This document shows, in pieces, positions 1-6,380 of a stretch of DNA of 7,537 bases; position 1 is the stretch's first letter, and the number at the start of each line of letters is the position of its first letter. The notes beneath the pieces were generated by a model. The model saw only the letters and a program-made list of their open reading frames with translations. It made no database searches and was not told the origin of the DNA. The position numbers and the translations under genes were made by a program. This DNA is from Deltaproteobacteria bacterium (GTDB taxonomy: Bacteria > Desulfobacterota > Dissulfuribacteria > Dissulfuribacterales > QOAL01): NCBI GenBank assembly GCA_027068235.1, contig JAMOUE010000280.1, forward strand, positions 1 through 7,537, given 5' to 3'.

Positions 1-279
1 AATGGCACATCTCCTGTCAGGAGCCTGGTTAAAACACTGGCTGATGCCAAGGTGCATAAGAGTCCAAATTCAGGCTTTCCAGAGGCAGCCTTTGCACAGG
101 TGCTTGGGGTAAGCCTAGGCGGGCCTACTGTATATGGAGCAGCCCTCTACAACTTGCCTTACATAAATGAAAAAGGCAGGCCTCCAGTTGCAAGGGATGT
201 AAGGAATGCAATAAGGCTCCTTTATATCAGTTCAGGGATCTTTTACCTTTTGCCATTGTTAATAGCGGTACTCATATGA
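1..279 (+). CDS. cobD: Adenosylcobinamide-phosphate synthase (CobD/CbiB), C-terminal part
   Basis: The reading frame is open from base 1, so only the last 92 codons are present and the true start lies upstream of the window. CobD/CbiB is an integral membrane enzyme of cobalamin biosynthesis that joins adenosylcobyric acid to an aminopropanol-type side chain. The recognisable family signature is a SPNSGFPEAAFAQVLGVSLGG stretch (the SPN-G-PEAA and LGV-LGG core), followed by G-AxYxLPYIN, GRPPVARDVRNAIRL and a hydrophobic C-terminal helix ending FYLLPLLIAVLI. These match the family's conserved C-terminal region and final membrane segment. The stop codon shares bases with the next start (ATGA, 276-279), implying translational coupling with the glycosyltransferase. 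The GTG at 52 is an internal valine codon, not a start. Recognition is from memory of the family and is strong. Confidence 0.9.
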   Translation, partial: NGTSPVRSLVKTLADAKVHKSPNSGFPEAAFAQVLGVSLGGPTVYGAALYNLPYINEKGRPPVARDVRNAIRLLYISSGIFYLLPLLIAVLI

Positions 280-1976
280 AAAGAGGAGGATTTTTCATCT
301 GGGCCTTTGGTATCTTTGTCGTCTGTTTCTTTTCTGCGTCATTTTACCTTGCCAGTCACCGCTCTCTTTGCGAAACCCTTGAGGCAGAATCAGCACTTGT
401 AGCCAAGGCCTTTTTCACTGGCAAGGCAACCCTTATAAACCAACTTAATGGCAAGGAAGACCTGGACAAACCCCCTGGGTTTTACTGGCTCATAGCAGCC
501 CTTTACAACGTGAGTCCAAGCTGGGAGGTTGCAGCCCGTCTTCCATCCATACTGGCAATAGCGCTCTTTCTTTTTCTCTTTTGGAAGGTGGCAAAGATAT
601 CAGGATTTGATAAACGCCTTTACATCCTTTGGGCCTTTTCTTTTCTATTTTGTCCAAAGATATTTTGGATGTCACAGATTGCCCGGATGGACCTGTTTTT
701 TTCCGCCCTATGTTTTCTTTCCATCTATTTCTTCATTATGGCTATAGGCCCGGGCCAAGCAATAGAAGAGGCCAAGACTCACCCCCTGAAACAACAATAT
801 TTACTCTACTTTTACATATCAACAGCCCTTGCCGTAATGTTTAAAGGCCCACTTGGTGCAGTGCTGATATTTGGCACAGTATTTTTCTTTCTTTTATTTG
901 AAAAAAGACCACGCCTTTTTAAAGACATCTTTTTTTCTCCTTATCTGCTAGTTTTTCTGGCACTATCCATTCCATGGTATGTTTATGTAACCATAAAGAC
1001 CGATTTTCGCTTTTTTCACCGTTTCATCCTTGAAGAAAATCTCTCTCGCTTTACAAATCTGCTACCAGGCGTCTCAATCAAGGAGTTCAATCACTCGCCT
1101 TCAACAAGGTATGTTGTTTACCTGTTAACAGGCTTTTTCCCTTGGTCCCTTCTTGTTCCAATCTGGCTTTATAAGGTCTTTAAGACGTGGAAGCTGCAAG
1201 ATAGTACATCCAAGGTCTTTTTCATCTATTTCTGTTTTCTCTTTCTATTCTTTTCATTGGCCATGTCAAAAAGAAGCGATTACATCCTGCCGCTTTATCC
1301 AGCAGCAGCCTTTTTCAGCGCAAGACTCCTTTTCGAAGACAAAAAAGTAAAGTTTCTCAAGAATTTTTGGAGCGGCACGAGTCTATTTCTGTGCGTCATA
1401 TTCTTCATCTTGTTCCTATCAGGAGCCTATTTCAGCCTTTATGGTGATAATTTCATACAGGCTTCCTTTATAAAACAGGAACAAAGAGAGCTTGCCTCTT
1501 TTCTGATAAAGATCATAAGCAATGAATATCTATTGTTTTTTATGCCTTTTCTTGGCTTTGCCGCTTTCTTGGCCAAATTCAGAAAGAGGGAAGGGGAGCA
1601 GTCTGTATCCTTTTTTTTCATCTGTGGGGCAATCTCTATTTTGGTAGTTGGTATTGTTACGCTTCCAGCTCTATATAAAGGTAAGGATGCACGCCCGTTT
1701 TGCCTTCAAGTAAAACGAATTGTCGGCTCAAGCCCTTTATACTATGCAGGATTCTGGGATGAGGAGTGCACATTTTATCTTGACCGAATAATAGAAAAAC
1801 TTCCTCTCCAAAAGGCTGCCAAACTCTTACAGACCTCCAGCAGATCAGATGAAAAAGGGCTGTTTTTTATAATCGATAAAAAACGTTACTCACGCTTAAA
1901 AAAGATGGGAATATCATTTAAAGTTGAATATAAAGACAAAAAACTAGTGCTTAGGCCACTATTTTTGGTGAAATAA
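276..1976 (+). CDS. GT-C fold membrane glycosyltransferase, GT39/ArnT-like family
   Basis: A 566-residue polytopic membrane protein of the dolichyl-phosphate-mannosyltransferase/ArnT type. Such enzymes move a sugar from a polyprenyl-phosphate carrier to lipid A, protein or another acceptor on the periplasmic side. Visible hallmarks are an N-terminal membrane helix (about residues 6-25), an acidic pair in the first periplasmic loop (E36, E38), the DKPPGFYW motif at 64-71 typical of ArnT-like enzymes, an ARMD motif near 136-139, a membrane segment containing FKGPLG, a FFPWSLLVP motif, and many later hydrophobic helices. The last ~100 residues are hydrophilic and probably form the small periplasmic domain common in this family. 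It is 566 residues long, close to ArnT (about 550). The start is set by the ATGA overlap with cobD. No pmr/arn pathway genes are visible, so 4-amino-arabinose transfer to lipid A cannot be claimed; donor and acceptor are unknown. Confidence 0.85.
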   Translation: MKRGGFFIWAFGIFVVCFFSASFYLASHRSLCETLEAESALVAKAFFTGKATLINQLNGKEDLDKPPGFYWLIAALYNVSPSWEVAARLPSILAIALFLFLFWKVAKISGFDKRLYILWAFSFLFCPKIFWMSQIARMDLFFSALCFLSIYFFIMAIGPGQAIEEAKTHPLKQQYLLYFYISTALAVMFKGPLGAVLIFGTVFFFLLFEKRPRLFKDIFFSPYLLVFLALSIPWYVYVTIKTDFRFFHRFILEENLSRFTNLLPGVSIKEFNHSPSTRYVVYLLTGFFPWSLLVPIWLYKVFKTWKLQDSTSKVFFIYFCFLFLFFSLAMSKRSDYILPLYPAAAFFSARLLFEDKKVKFLKNFWSGTSLFLCVIFFILFLSGAYFSLYGDNFIQASFIKQEQRELASFLIKIISNEYLLFFMPFLGFAAFLAKFRKREGEQSVSFFFICGAISILVVGIVTLPALYKGKDARPFCLQVKRIVGSSPLYYAGFWDEECTFYLDRIIEKLPLQKAAKLLQTSSRSDEKGLFFIIDKKRYSRLKKMGISFKVEYKDKKLVLRPLFLVK

Positions 1977-2020
1977 GAAACAACATGAAAGCCCTTAACG
2001 GCCCTATAACCACTAGACTA

Positions 2021-2049
2021 TTGCCTTAGAGCCCTTTTAGACATATAAA
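2021..2049 (+). promoter_or_regulatory. Probable sigma70-type promoter for the TRAP binding protein gene
   Basis: TTGCCT (2021-2026) and TATAAA (2044-2049) are separated by 17 bases, close to the sigma70 consensus. The predicted start of transcription, about 2056, precedes the Shine-Dalgarno and would leave a ~27-base leader. No clear terminator closes the upstream glycosyltransferase gene, so read-through from there is also possible. Prediction from sequence only. Confidence 0.5.
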
Positions 2050-2070
2050 ATCTGGTGAGAATCAAGACAT

Positions 2071-2078
2071 AAGGAGGT
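2071..2078 (+). promoter_or_regulatory. Strong ribosome binding site of the TRAP binding protein gene
   Basis: AAGGAGGT is a near-perfect anti-16S match, four bases before the ATG at 2083. It fixes that start and suggests high translation, as expected for an abundant periplasmic receptor. Confidence 0.75.
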
Positions 2079-2082
2079 TTAA

Positions 2083-3171
2083 ATGGATCGCAGAAGTCTT
2101 TTAAAGAAAGGAGCAGTAGCGGCAGGCGCCCTTCTTGCAGCAAAGGCTGCAGGAAATGAGGCCAAGGCATACGCAGGAGAAAAGAAATTTCGCTGGAAAA
2201 TGGTCACCACATGGCCGCCAGCATTTCCCATTTTGCAGACTGGTGTTGAGAGGTTTGCCAAAAGGGTGGAAGAGCTTTCAGGTGGACGGCTCACCATTCA
2301 TGTCTATGCAGGAGGAGAGCTTGTGCCGCCATTGGGAGTCTTCGAGGCCGTATCTTCTGGTTCAGTGGAATGTGGACACAGCGCCGCCTATTACTGGGCA
2401 GGAAAGTGTAATGCAGCCCAGTGGTTTACATCCATTCCCTTTGGTCTTGATGCCCAGGGCATGAATGCCTGGTTTTACTTTGGAAACGGCCTGAAGCTGT
2501 GGGAAGAGGTCTATTCCAAATTCAATCTAGTTCCTCGTCCTGCTGGAAATACAGGCGTGCAGATGGGGGGCTGGTTCAATAAAAAGATAGAAAAACTCTC
2601 AGACTTCAAGGGATTAAAGATGAGGATTCCTGGCATTGGCGGCAAGGTGATTAGTAAGGCTGGAGGCGCGGTCACATTGTTGCCTGCAGGTGAGATCTAC
2701 ACCTCTCTTGAAAGGGGAGTGATTGACGCTACAGAATGGATTGGGCCATATCACGACATACGCATGGGATTTTACAAGGTAGCAAAATACTACTACGGGC
2801 CAGGATGGCATGAACCAGGAAGCACCCTGGAACTAATAATGAATAAAAAGGCCTATGATGCGTTACCTCCAGAGCTTAAGGCAGCAGTGGACACCGCGGC
2901 TGCAGAGTTAAACGTGCAAATGCTCTCTGAGTTTGAAACCAAAAACGCAATGGCCCTTGAAGAGCTAAAGAAGGATAAGAAAATCAAGATACTGCGTTTT
3001 CCAGATGCCGTATTGGATGGTCTTAGAAAGCTGTCTAAAGAAACTATTGCAGAAATTGCCAAAAAAGATCCGTTGTCCAAGAAGGTAAATGACGATTTTC
3101 AGAAGTTCAAAAAAGAACTTGCGCCCTGGAACAAGATTACTGAAAAGGCCTATTACGATTTCATGCTATAG
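2083..3171 (+). CDS. dctP: TRAP transporter substrate-binding protein, 2-oxoacid/lactate (TakP-like) type, Tat-exported
   Basis: A periplasmic receptor of 362 residues that binds an organic acid and delivers it to the DctQM permease. The N-terminus is a Tat-type signal: twin arginines R3-R4 followed by S-L-L-K-K, then an alanine-rich hydrophobic stretch and an AYA cleavage motif after residue 31. The mature part has the TakP-like order of motifs: MVTTWP (40-45), YAGGELVPP (75-83), AAYYWAGK (101-108), TGVQMGGW (157-164), MRIPG (180-184), IDATEWIGP (214-222), GWHEPG (241-246). Q160, R181, E218 and W219 align with residues that in Rhodobacter TakP contact the 2-oxoacid carboxylate and bound Na+; this alignment is from memory. 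A 2-oxoacid such as pyruvate, or a lactate-like hydroxyacid, is the best ligand guess. The partner genes dctQ and dctM lie downstream but on the other strand, which is unusual. Confidence 0.92.
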   Translation: MDRRSLLKKGAVAAGALLAAKAAGNEAKAYAGEKKFRWKMVTTWPPAFPILQTGVERFAKRVEELSGGRLTIHVYAGGELVPPLGVFEAVSSGSVECGHSAAYYWAGKCNAAQWFTSIPFGLDAQGMNAWFYFGNGLKLWEEVYSKFNLVPRPAGNTGVQMGGWFNKKIEKLSDFKGLKMRIPGIGGKVISKAGGAVTLLPAGEIYTSLERGVIDATEWIGPYHDIRMGFYKVAKYYYGPGWHEPGSTLELIMNKKAYDALPPELKAAVDTAAAELNVQMLSEFETKNAMALEELKKDKKIKILRFPDAVLDGLRKLSKETIAEIAKKDPLSKKVNDDFQKFKKELAPWNKITEKAYYDFML

Positions 3172-3215
3172 TTCAAAATAATCACAGAGAATAATAACAG
3201 AAATGGATCAAAAGA

Positions 3216-3243
3216 GGGGAGCCTGGTAATGCTCCCCTTTTTT
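3216..3243. terminator. Rho-independent terminator shared by convergent genes
   Basis: A perfect 7-bp stem, GGGGAGC (3216-3222) with GCTCCCC (3231-3237), has an 8-base loop and is followed by six T. The stem extends outward by A-T and G-T pairs because an AAAGA tract precedes it. On the minus strand the same hairpin is followed by a short T run (complement of the AAAA near 3210-3213), so it can probably stop both the dctP transcript and the opposing dctQM transcript. Confidence 0.85.
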
Positions 3244-3265
3244 GTATCAGAAGTTGTATCAGAAG
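3244..3265. repeat. Short direct repeat GTATCAGAAG x2
   Basis: GTATCAGAAG occurs at 3244-3253 and again at 3256-3265, separated by TT. It lies between the terminator and the end of dctM. It is probably a small local duplication; no function is evident. Confidence 0.5.
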
Positions 3266-3271
3266 AAACTT

Positions 3272-4591
3272 TTATCTCAAAGAGTCAAAAAAGTGCGGTA
3301 GCCACGTTGCCGTTTCTGGAAAGCATATCACCAGGCCAAGGGCAAGGAGCTGTATCAGCACAAAAGGTATGATGCCCTTATATATCTCCAAGGTTGTTAC
3401 ACCAGGAGGCGCAACGCCTTTTAGATAAAACAGAGAAAAGCCAAAGGGAGGTGTTAAAAAGGAAGTCTGGAGATTCATTGCAAAAAGTATTGCAAACCAC
3501 ACAGGATCAAACCCCGCCGCCTTCATTATGGGAGCAAGCACAGGTATATGTATGAAGGTGATCTCAATAAAATCCAGGAAAAAGCCTGCAATAAAGACTA
3601 CTGCCATGACTATAAGAAGCACACCCCACTTGCCAAAGGGCAGATGTGATACAAACTCCCTGATAACCATGTCTCCGCCAAGCCCCCTAAAAACAAGGCC
3701 AAAGGCAGCAGCACCAACAAGTATGATAAATACCATGCTTGTAAGTTGAACCGTTGTCTCCATAACGGTCTTGAGCACTTCCAAAGAAAACTTTCTGTTG
3801 GCAATGCACAAAAGAGTTGCACCAGTTGCCCCAACTCCTGCCGCTTCTGTAGGTGTGGCAATACCGGCAAAGATGGAACCAAGGACTGCGACCATAAGCA
3901 GAAGAGGAGGCACAAGGGACTTTAAAAGATAAAGCCAAAAGGACTTATCCCGTTTTAAAAATCTTTCATCCTTTATGGGTGGTGCCCAGTCGGGATGTAT
4001 CAGGGAAACTACCACTATATAAATGATATAAAGCGCCACTAGAATCAGGCCTGGAATTACTGCTCCAATAAACAGATCACCAACAGAGACCCCTATAATA
4101 TCTCCAAGTAGCACCAAGACTATGCTTGGAGGGATTATCTGCCCCAGGGTGCCTGATGAGGCAATGGTACCTGTGGCAAGCTCATTTTTGTAGCCATGCT
4201 CTATCATGGTTGGAAGTGCCAAAAGTCCCATGGTTACAACTGTGGCTCCAACAATCCCTGTGGACGCTCCAAGTAAGGCGCCAACAACCACAACCGACAC
4301 CGCAAGCCCGCCCTTTATGCGGCCAAATGCCATGCCCATTGATTTTAAAAGGTCAGAGGCAATGCCAGAGCGTTCCAACATAACCCCCATAAATATAAAG
4401 AGCGGAACAGCAACCAGGGTGAAGTTAGTGATTACTCCCCAGATACGTAAAGGAAGCAGGTTGAAAAAACTCCAACCAAACCCAATGAGACCATAAACCA
4501 GTGCCGTGCCAAGAAGTGTAAAGGCAACAGGAAAGCCTGCTAGTAGAAGGATGGTGAGGGTTAAGAACATCCATGCAGCAAGATAATCCAT
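3272..4591 (-). CDS. dctM: TRAP transporter large permease subunit DctM
   Basis: The 439-residue, many-helix transport subunit of a TRAP importer, which uses the Na+ gradient to move the ligand delivered by DctP. Family signatures, numbered from the chosen start, are the early GFPVAF segment (19-24), VPLFIFMGVMLERSG (62-76), RIKGGLAVSVVVVGALLGASTG (91-112), LALPTMIEHGY (124-134) and ASSGTLGQIIPPSI (144-157), which is the hallmark DctM motif. A second half has PTEAAGVGA and LTPPFGFSLFYLKG. Length is as expected for the family (about 425-450). I start at the ATG of 4591 and not at an in-frame ATG 39 bases upstream (4630), because GAGGTG lies seven bases before it at the end of dctQ and the family N-terminus matches. 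The gene follows dctQ by four bases, so the two are co-translated. Confidence 0.93.
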   Translation of the reverse strand: MDYLAAWMFLTLTILLLAGFPVAFTLLGTALVYGLIGFGWSFFNLLPLRIWGVITNFTLVAVPLFIFMGVMLERSGIASDLLKSMGMAFGRIKGGLAVSVVVVGALLGASTGIVGATVVTMGLLALPTMIEHGYKNELATGTIASSGTLGQIIPPSIVLVLLGDIIGVSVGDLFIGAVIPGLILVALYIIYIVVVSLIHPDWAPPIKDERFLKRDKSFWLYLLKSLVPPLLLMVAVLGSIFAGIATPTEAAGVGATGATLLCIANRKFSLEVLKTVMETTVQLTSMVFIILVGAAAFGLVFRGLGGDMVIREFVSHLPFGKWGVLLIVMAVVFIAGFFLDFIEITFIHIPVLAPIMKAAGFDPVWFAILFAMNLQTSFLTPPFGFSLFYLKGVAPPGVTTLEIYKGIIPFVLIQLLALGLVICFPETATWLPHFFDSLR

Positions 4592-4595
4592 GGGG

Positions 4596-5159
4596 CTACA
4601 CCTCGTCCTTCCTTTTTGTGTCCAGACCAAAAAGCACGCAGATGTTTGTCAACAGCATTGAGACACCCTGCAAAGCCAGAAAGGCAAAGGAAATTGGGAT
4701 TACAGCCTTTAAAAGGTATCGTGCTGGAAGACCTCCAGGGTCTGGCGAGCCTTCGTGCATCATCCAGGAGGCCTTAACAAAGGGAATAGAAGTCTTGATT
4801 ACCAGATAACACCCTGGAAACAGGAAGAATAATGTTCCTAAGACATTTATCAAAGCCCTTGCCCTACGAGGCAGCCGCTGATAAATAACATCCACCCTTA
4901 CATGGCCATTTTGTTTCAGCGTGTATCCGGCACCAAGTAAGAATATCAAGGCATAAAGATGCCAATGTAGCTCCTCAAGGGCTACAAAGCTGATGTTGAA
5001 TCCGTAACGCATTATCACGTCTATCGTGACGAAAATAACAAGCAAAAAGGTAAGCCAAGATACAGCCTTTCCAACAAACTCATTGACAGAATCGATACAC
5101 TCAATAATTGTATTAAATGTTTTAGGGCAATGTTTTGATTGTGTCATGGCTGGTAACAT
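4596..5159 (-). CDS. dctQ: TRAP transporter small permease subunit DctQ
   Basis: A small four-helix membrane subunit of 187 residues that pairs with DctM and helps dock the binding protein. Helices fall at about 33-50, 66-80, 104-122 and 149-175. Family hallmarks are IDVIMRYGFN (46-55), the acidic EEL (62-64) just before helix 2, and GHVRVDVIYQRLP (85-97), close to the HVRVD motif typical of DctQ. The start is uncertain: ATG at 5159 (used here) and ATG at 5147 (four codons in) both lack a good Shine-Dalgarno. The stop TAG is four bases from dctM, forming a dctQM unit that runs toward dctP. Transcription probably starts in the AT-rich spacer shared with adk. Confidence 0.9.
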   Translation of the reverse strand: MLPAMTQSKHCPKTFNTIIECIDSVNEFVGKAVSWLTFLLVIFVTIDVIMRYGFNISFVALEELHWHLYALIFLLGAGYTLKQNGHVRVDVIYQRLPRRARALINVLGTLFFLFPGCYLVIKTSIPFVKASWMMHEGSPDPGGLPARYLLKAVIPISFAFLALQGVSMLLTNICVLFGLDTKRKDEV

Positions 5160-5182
5160 AAACTAAAAAGGATGCAAAATAA

Positions 5183-5221
5183 ATATTTGCTTTTTTTAAA
5201 TATTGGCATATATATTTGCTT
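5183..5221. repeat. Direct repeat ATATTTGCTT x2 in the dctQ-adk divergent spacer
   Basis: ATATTTGCTT is found at 5183-5192 and 5212-5221, a spacing of 29 bases. A GCAAA at 5174-5178 is inverted relative to the first copy's TTTGC, giving a 17-base GCAAA-N7-TTTGC dyad at 5174-5190. These repeats sit within the likely promoters of both divergent genes and could be an operator, but AT-rich spacers produce such matches easily. Confidence 0.4.
5187..5216 (+). promoter_or_regulatory. Possible adk promoter
   Basis: TTGCTT (5187-5192) and TATATT (5211-5216) lie 18 bases apart, a reasonable sigma70 pair upstream of adk. An alternative -35, TTGGCA at 5204-5209, has only a poor -10 partner. Sequence-based guess. 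Confidence 0.4.
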
Positions 5222-5226
5222 GAAAA
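5197..5226 (-). promoter_or_regulatory. Possible dctQM promoter
   Basis: Read on the minus strand, TTTTCA (complement of 5221-5226) and TATTTA (complement of 5197-5202) are 18 bases apart. It would overlap the adk promoter back to back, so the two units could compete for polymerase. The -35 match is weak, and so is the call. Confidence 0.25.
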
Positions 5227-5233
5227 TAGTGTG

Positions 5234-5242
5234 AAGGGAGGA
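5234..5242 (+). promoter_or_regulatory. adk ribosome binding site
   Basis: AAGGGAGGA (5234-5242) lies seven bases before the ATG at 5250, supporting that start, which also matches the E. coli Adk N-terminus residue for residue. Confidence 0.7.
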
Positions 5243-5249
5243 ATTCAAA

Positions 5250-5906
5250 ATGCGTTTGATTTTACTTGGTGGACCAGGAGCTGGAAAGGGCACCCAGGCA
5301 AAGTTCATTACAGAAAAGTATGGCATTCCACAGATTTCCACTGGTGATATGCTGAGACAGGCTGTAAAAGAAGGTACTCAGTTGGGTCTAGAGGCAAAGA
5401 AGTACATGGATGCAGGAGAGCTTGTGCCAGATGATGTTATCATTGGCCTGGTAAAGGAAAGGATTCAGCAGCCTGATTGTCAAAAGGGATTCCTTTTTGA
5501 TGGCTTTCCACGCACCATTCCTCAGGCTGAGGCCATGAAGGATGCCGGTGTTCAGATTGATTATGTGGTAGAGATCGCTGTTCCAGATGAAGAGATCATC
5601 AAGAGGATGAGTGGAAGGCGCGTTCATTTGCCATCAGGAAGGACCTACCATATCGTTTTCAATCCACCCAAGGTTGAGGGAAAAGACGACGTTACTGGTG
5701 AACCTCTTGTTCAGAGGGAGGATGACAAGGAAGAAACCGTTAGAAAGCGCCTTGAGATTTACCATGCCCAGACAGAGCCCCTTGTAGATTTTTACAAGAA
5801 GTGGGAAGAGTCAGGGGATGCCAATGCTCCTAAATACGTACGCATAGACGGTGTTGGTACTGTTGAAGAGATAAGGGATAGGATATTCCAGGCACTTGGC
5901 GGTTAA
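5250..5906 (+). CDS. adk: Adenylate kinase
   Basis: A cytoplasmic enzyme that interconverts ATP + AMP and 2 ADP. The 218 residues align with E. coli Adk in almost the same numbering: P-loop GGPGAGKGT (7-15), AMP site T31, G32 and R36 in STGDMLR, FDGFPRT with R88 (83-89), LID start R123 with GRRVHLPSGRTYH (122-134), and NPPKVEGKDDVTGEPL (138-153). The LID is the long form without zinc cysteines; its four key positions are H126, S129, D146 and T149, the hydrogen-bonded set seen in E. coli-like enzymes. The C-terminus adds a few residues to the typical 214. The gene stands alone between its own promoter region and a strong terminator, with no secY or map neighbours as are often seen elsewhere, so it is probably monocistronic. 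Confidence 0.97.
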   Translation: MRLILLGGPGAGKGTQAKFITEKYGIPQISTGDMLRQAVKEGTQLGLEAKKYMDAGELVPDDVIIGLVKERIQQPDCQKGFLFDGFPRTIPQAEAMKDAGVQIDYVVEIAVPDEEIIKRMSGRRVHLPSGRTYHIVFNPPKVEGKDDVTGEPLVQREDDKEETVRKRLEIYHAQTEPLVDFYKKWEESGDANAPKYVRIDGVGTVEEIRDRIFQALGG

Positions 5907-5959
5907 GTTTAAGATTAATTAAGATTTGTCCTAAGTAAGTCCTAATGGGATTTTGAGAG

Positions 5960-5986
5960 GCGGGCCGTTGTTGCCCGCTTTTTTTT
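5960..5986 (+). terminator. Rho-independent terminator after adk
   Basis: GCGGGC (5960-5965) pairs with GCCCGC (5973-5978) around a seven-base loop, followed directly by eight T. This is a strong intrinsic terminator 53 bases beyond the adk stop. Confidence 0.92.
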
Positions 5987-5995
5987 GTATTTTTG

Positions 5996-6040
5996 TAAAT
6001 GAATGAAGGAAGGATGGATGGATGGATGGATGAGTGAATA
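5996..6040. repeat. Tetranucleotide repeat (GGAT)5 in a longer 4-base-periodic tract
   Basis: Five exact GGAT units occupy 6012-6031. The flanks (GAATGAAGGAA before, GAGTGAATA after) keep a degenerate four-base period, so the whole 5996-6040 stretch looks like a decayed microsatellite. It is not in a credible reading frame. Slippage could vary the copy number between strains. Confidence 0.8.
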
Positions 6041-6070
6041 ACAGGGAATAATAATATAAGGATAAGGAAT

Positions 6071-6267
6071 GCAGATTTTGGCAGGCGGCGCCTTTCACCA
6101 GGCGTTTGGGAACATGGCCAAGAGCTTCTAAGGCTCGGCTTCGCAGAAATCCAAAATTCCCTCGCTTCGCTCGGCTTGGATTGGATTTCTTTTGCTTCGC
6201 CTTCGCCAAGAATCTCTAGGCCATGTTCCCAAACGCCTGGTGAAAGACACCATCCTGCCTGATCTGC
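6071..6267. repeat. Long foldback (inverted repeat) element, ~197 bases
   Basis: A perfect 28-base inverted repeat, arms 6092-6119 and 6219-6246, is separated by 99 bases. Pairing continues outward in blocks: GGCAGG (6080-6085) with CCTGCC (6254-6259), and GCAGAT (6071-6076) with ATCTGC (6262-6267). It also continues inward: AGAAATCCAA (6145-6154) with TTGGATTTCT (6181-6190), with mismatched stretches between. The apex holds a GC-rich CTCGCTTCGCTCGG segment. No coding frame of quality spans it. The structure resembles a non-autonomous mobile element of MITE type or a large intergenic repeat, but terminal duplications are not evident, and it could equally be an RNA hairpin. The structure is seen directly; its nature is inferred. 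Confidence 0.8.
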
Positions 6268-6285
6268 TACTATTTATACTATTTA
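6268..6285. repeat. Tandem 9-mer TACTATTTA x2
   Basis: TACTATTTA occurs twice head to tail, then TAAATA, immediately after the foldback's outer arm. It could be a target-site or replication-slippage product; no function is evident. Confidence 0.55.
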
Positions 6286-6380
6286 TAAATACTCTCCTAA
6301 CGCCACTGTACTAATCTTTCACTGTAAGCCTGCTGCCTGTGACAATTTTCCAACATCCATAAGGGCGAAGCAATTGTGCC

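Noticed and set aside
2079..2297. Minus-strand open frame opposite the dctP signal peptide region
   Set aside because: Antisense shadow of the alanine-rich signal sequence, with no ribosome site or recognisable protein.
4126..4496. Overlapping plus-strand open frames antisense to dctM
   Set aside because: Their composition (runs of Q/P/T/L) is what the reverse of a hydrophobic membrane-protein gene gives, and dctM itself is certain.
4592..4630. Upstream ATG at 4630 as the start of dctM
   Set aside because: It would place 13 extra residues inside dctQ. The ATG at 4591 has GAGGTG at the right distance and gives the normal family N-terminus.
5931..6209. 92-codon minus-strand open frame across the foldback and adk terminator
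   Set aside because: It is built from the inverted repeat, the GGAT tract (giving a low-complexity HPSIHPSF run) and the terminator, with no ribosome site. It is a by-product of repeat sequence.
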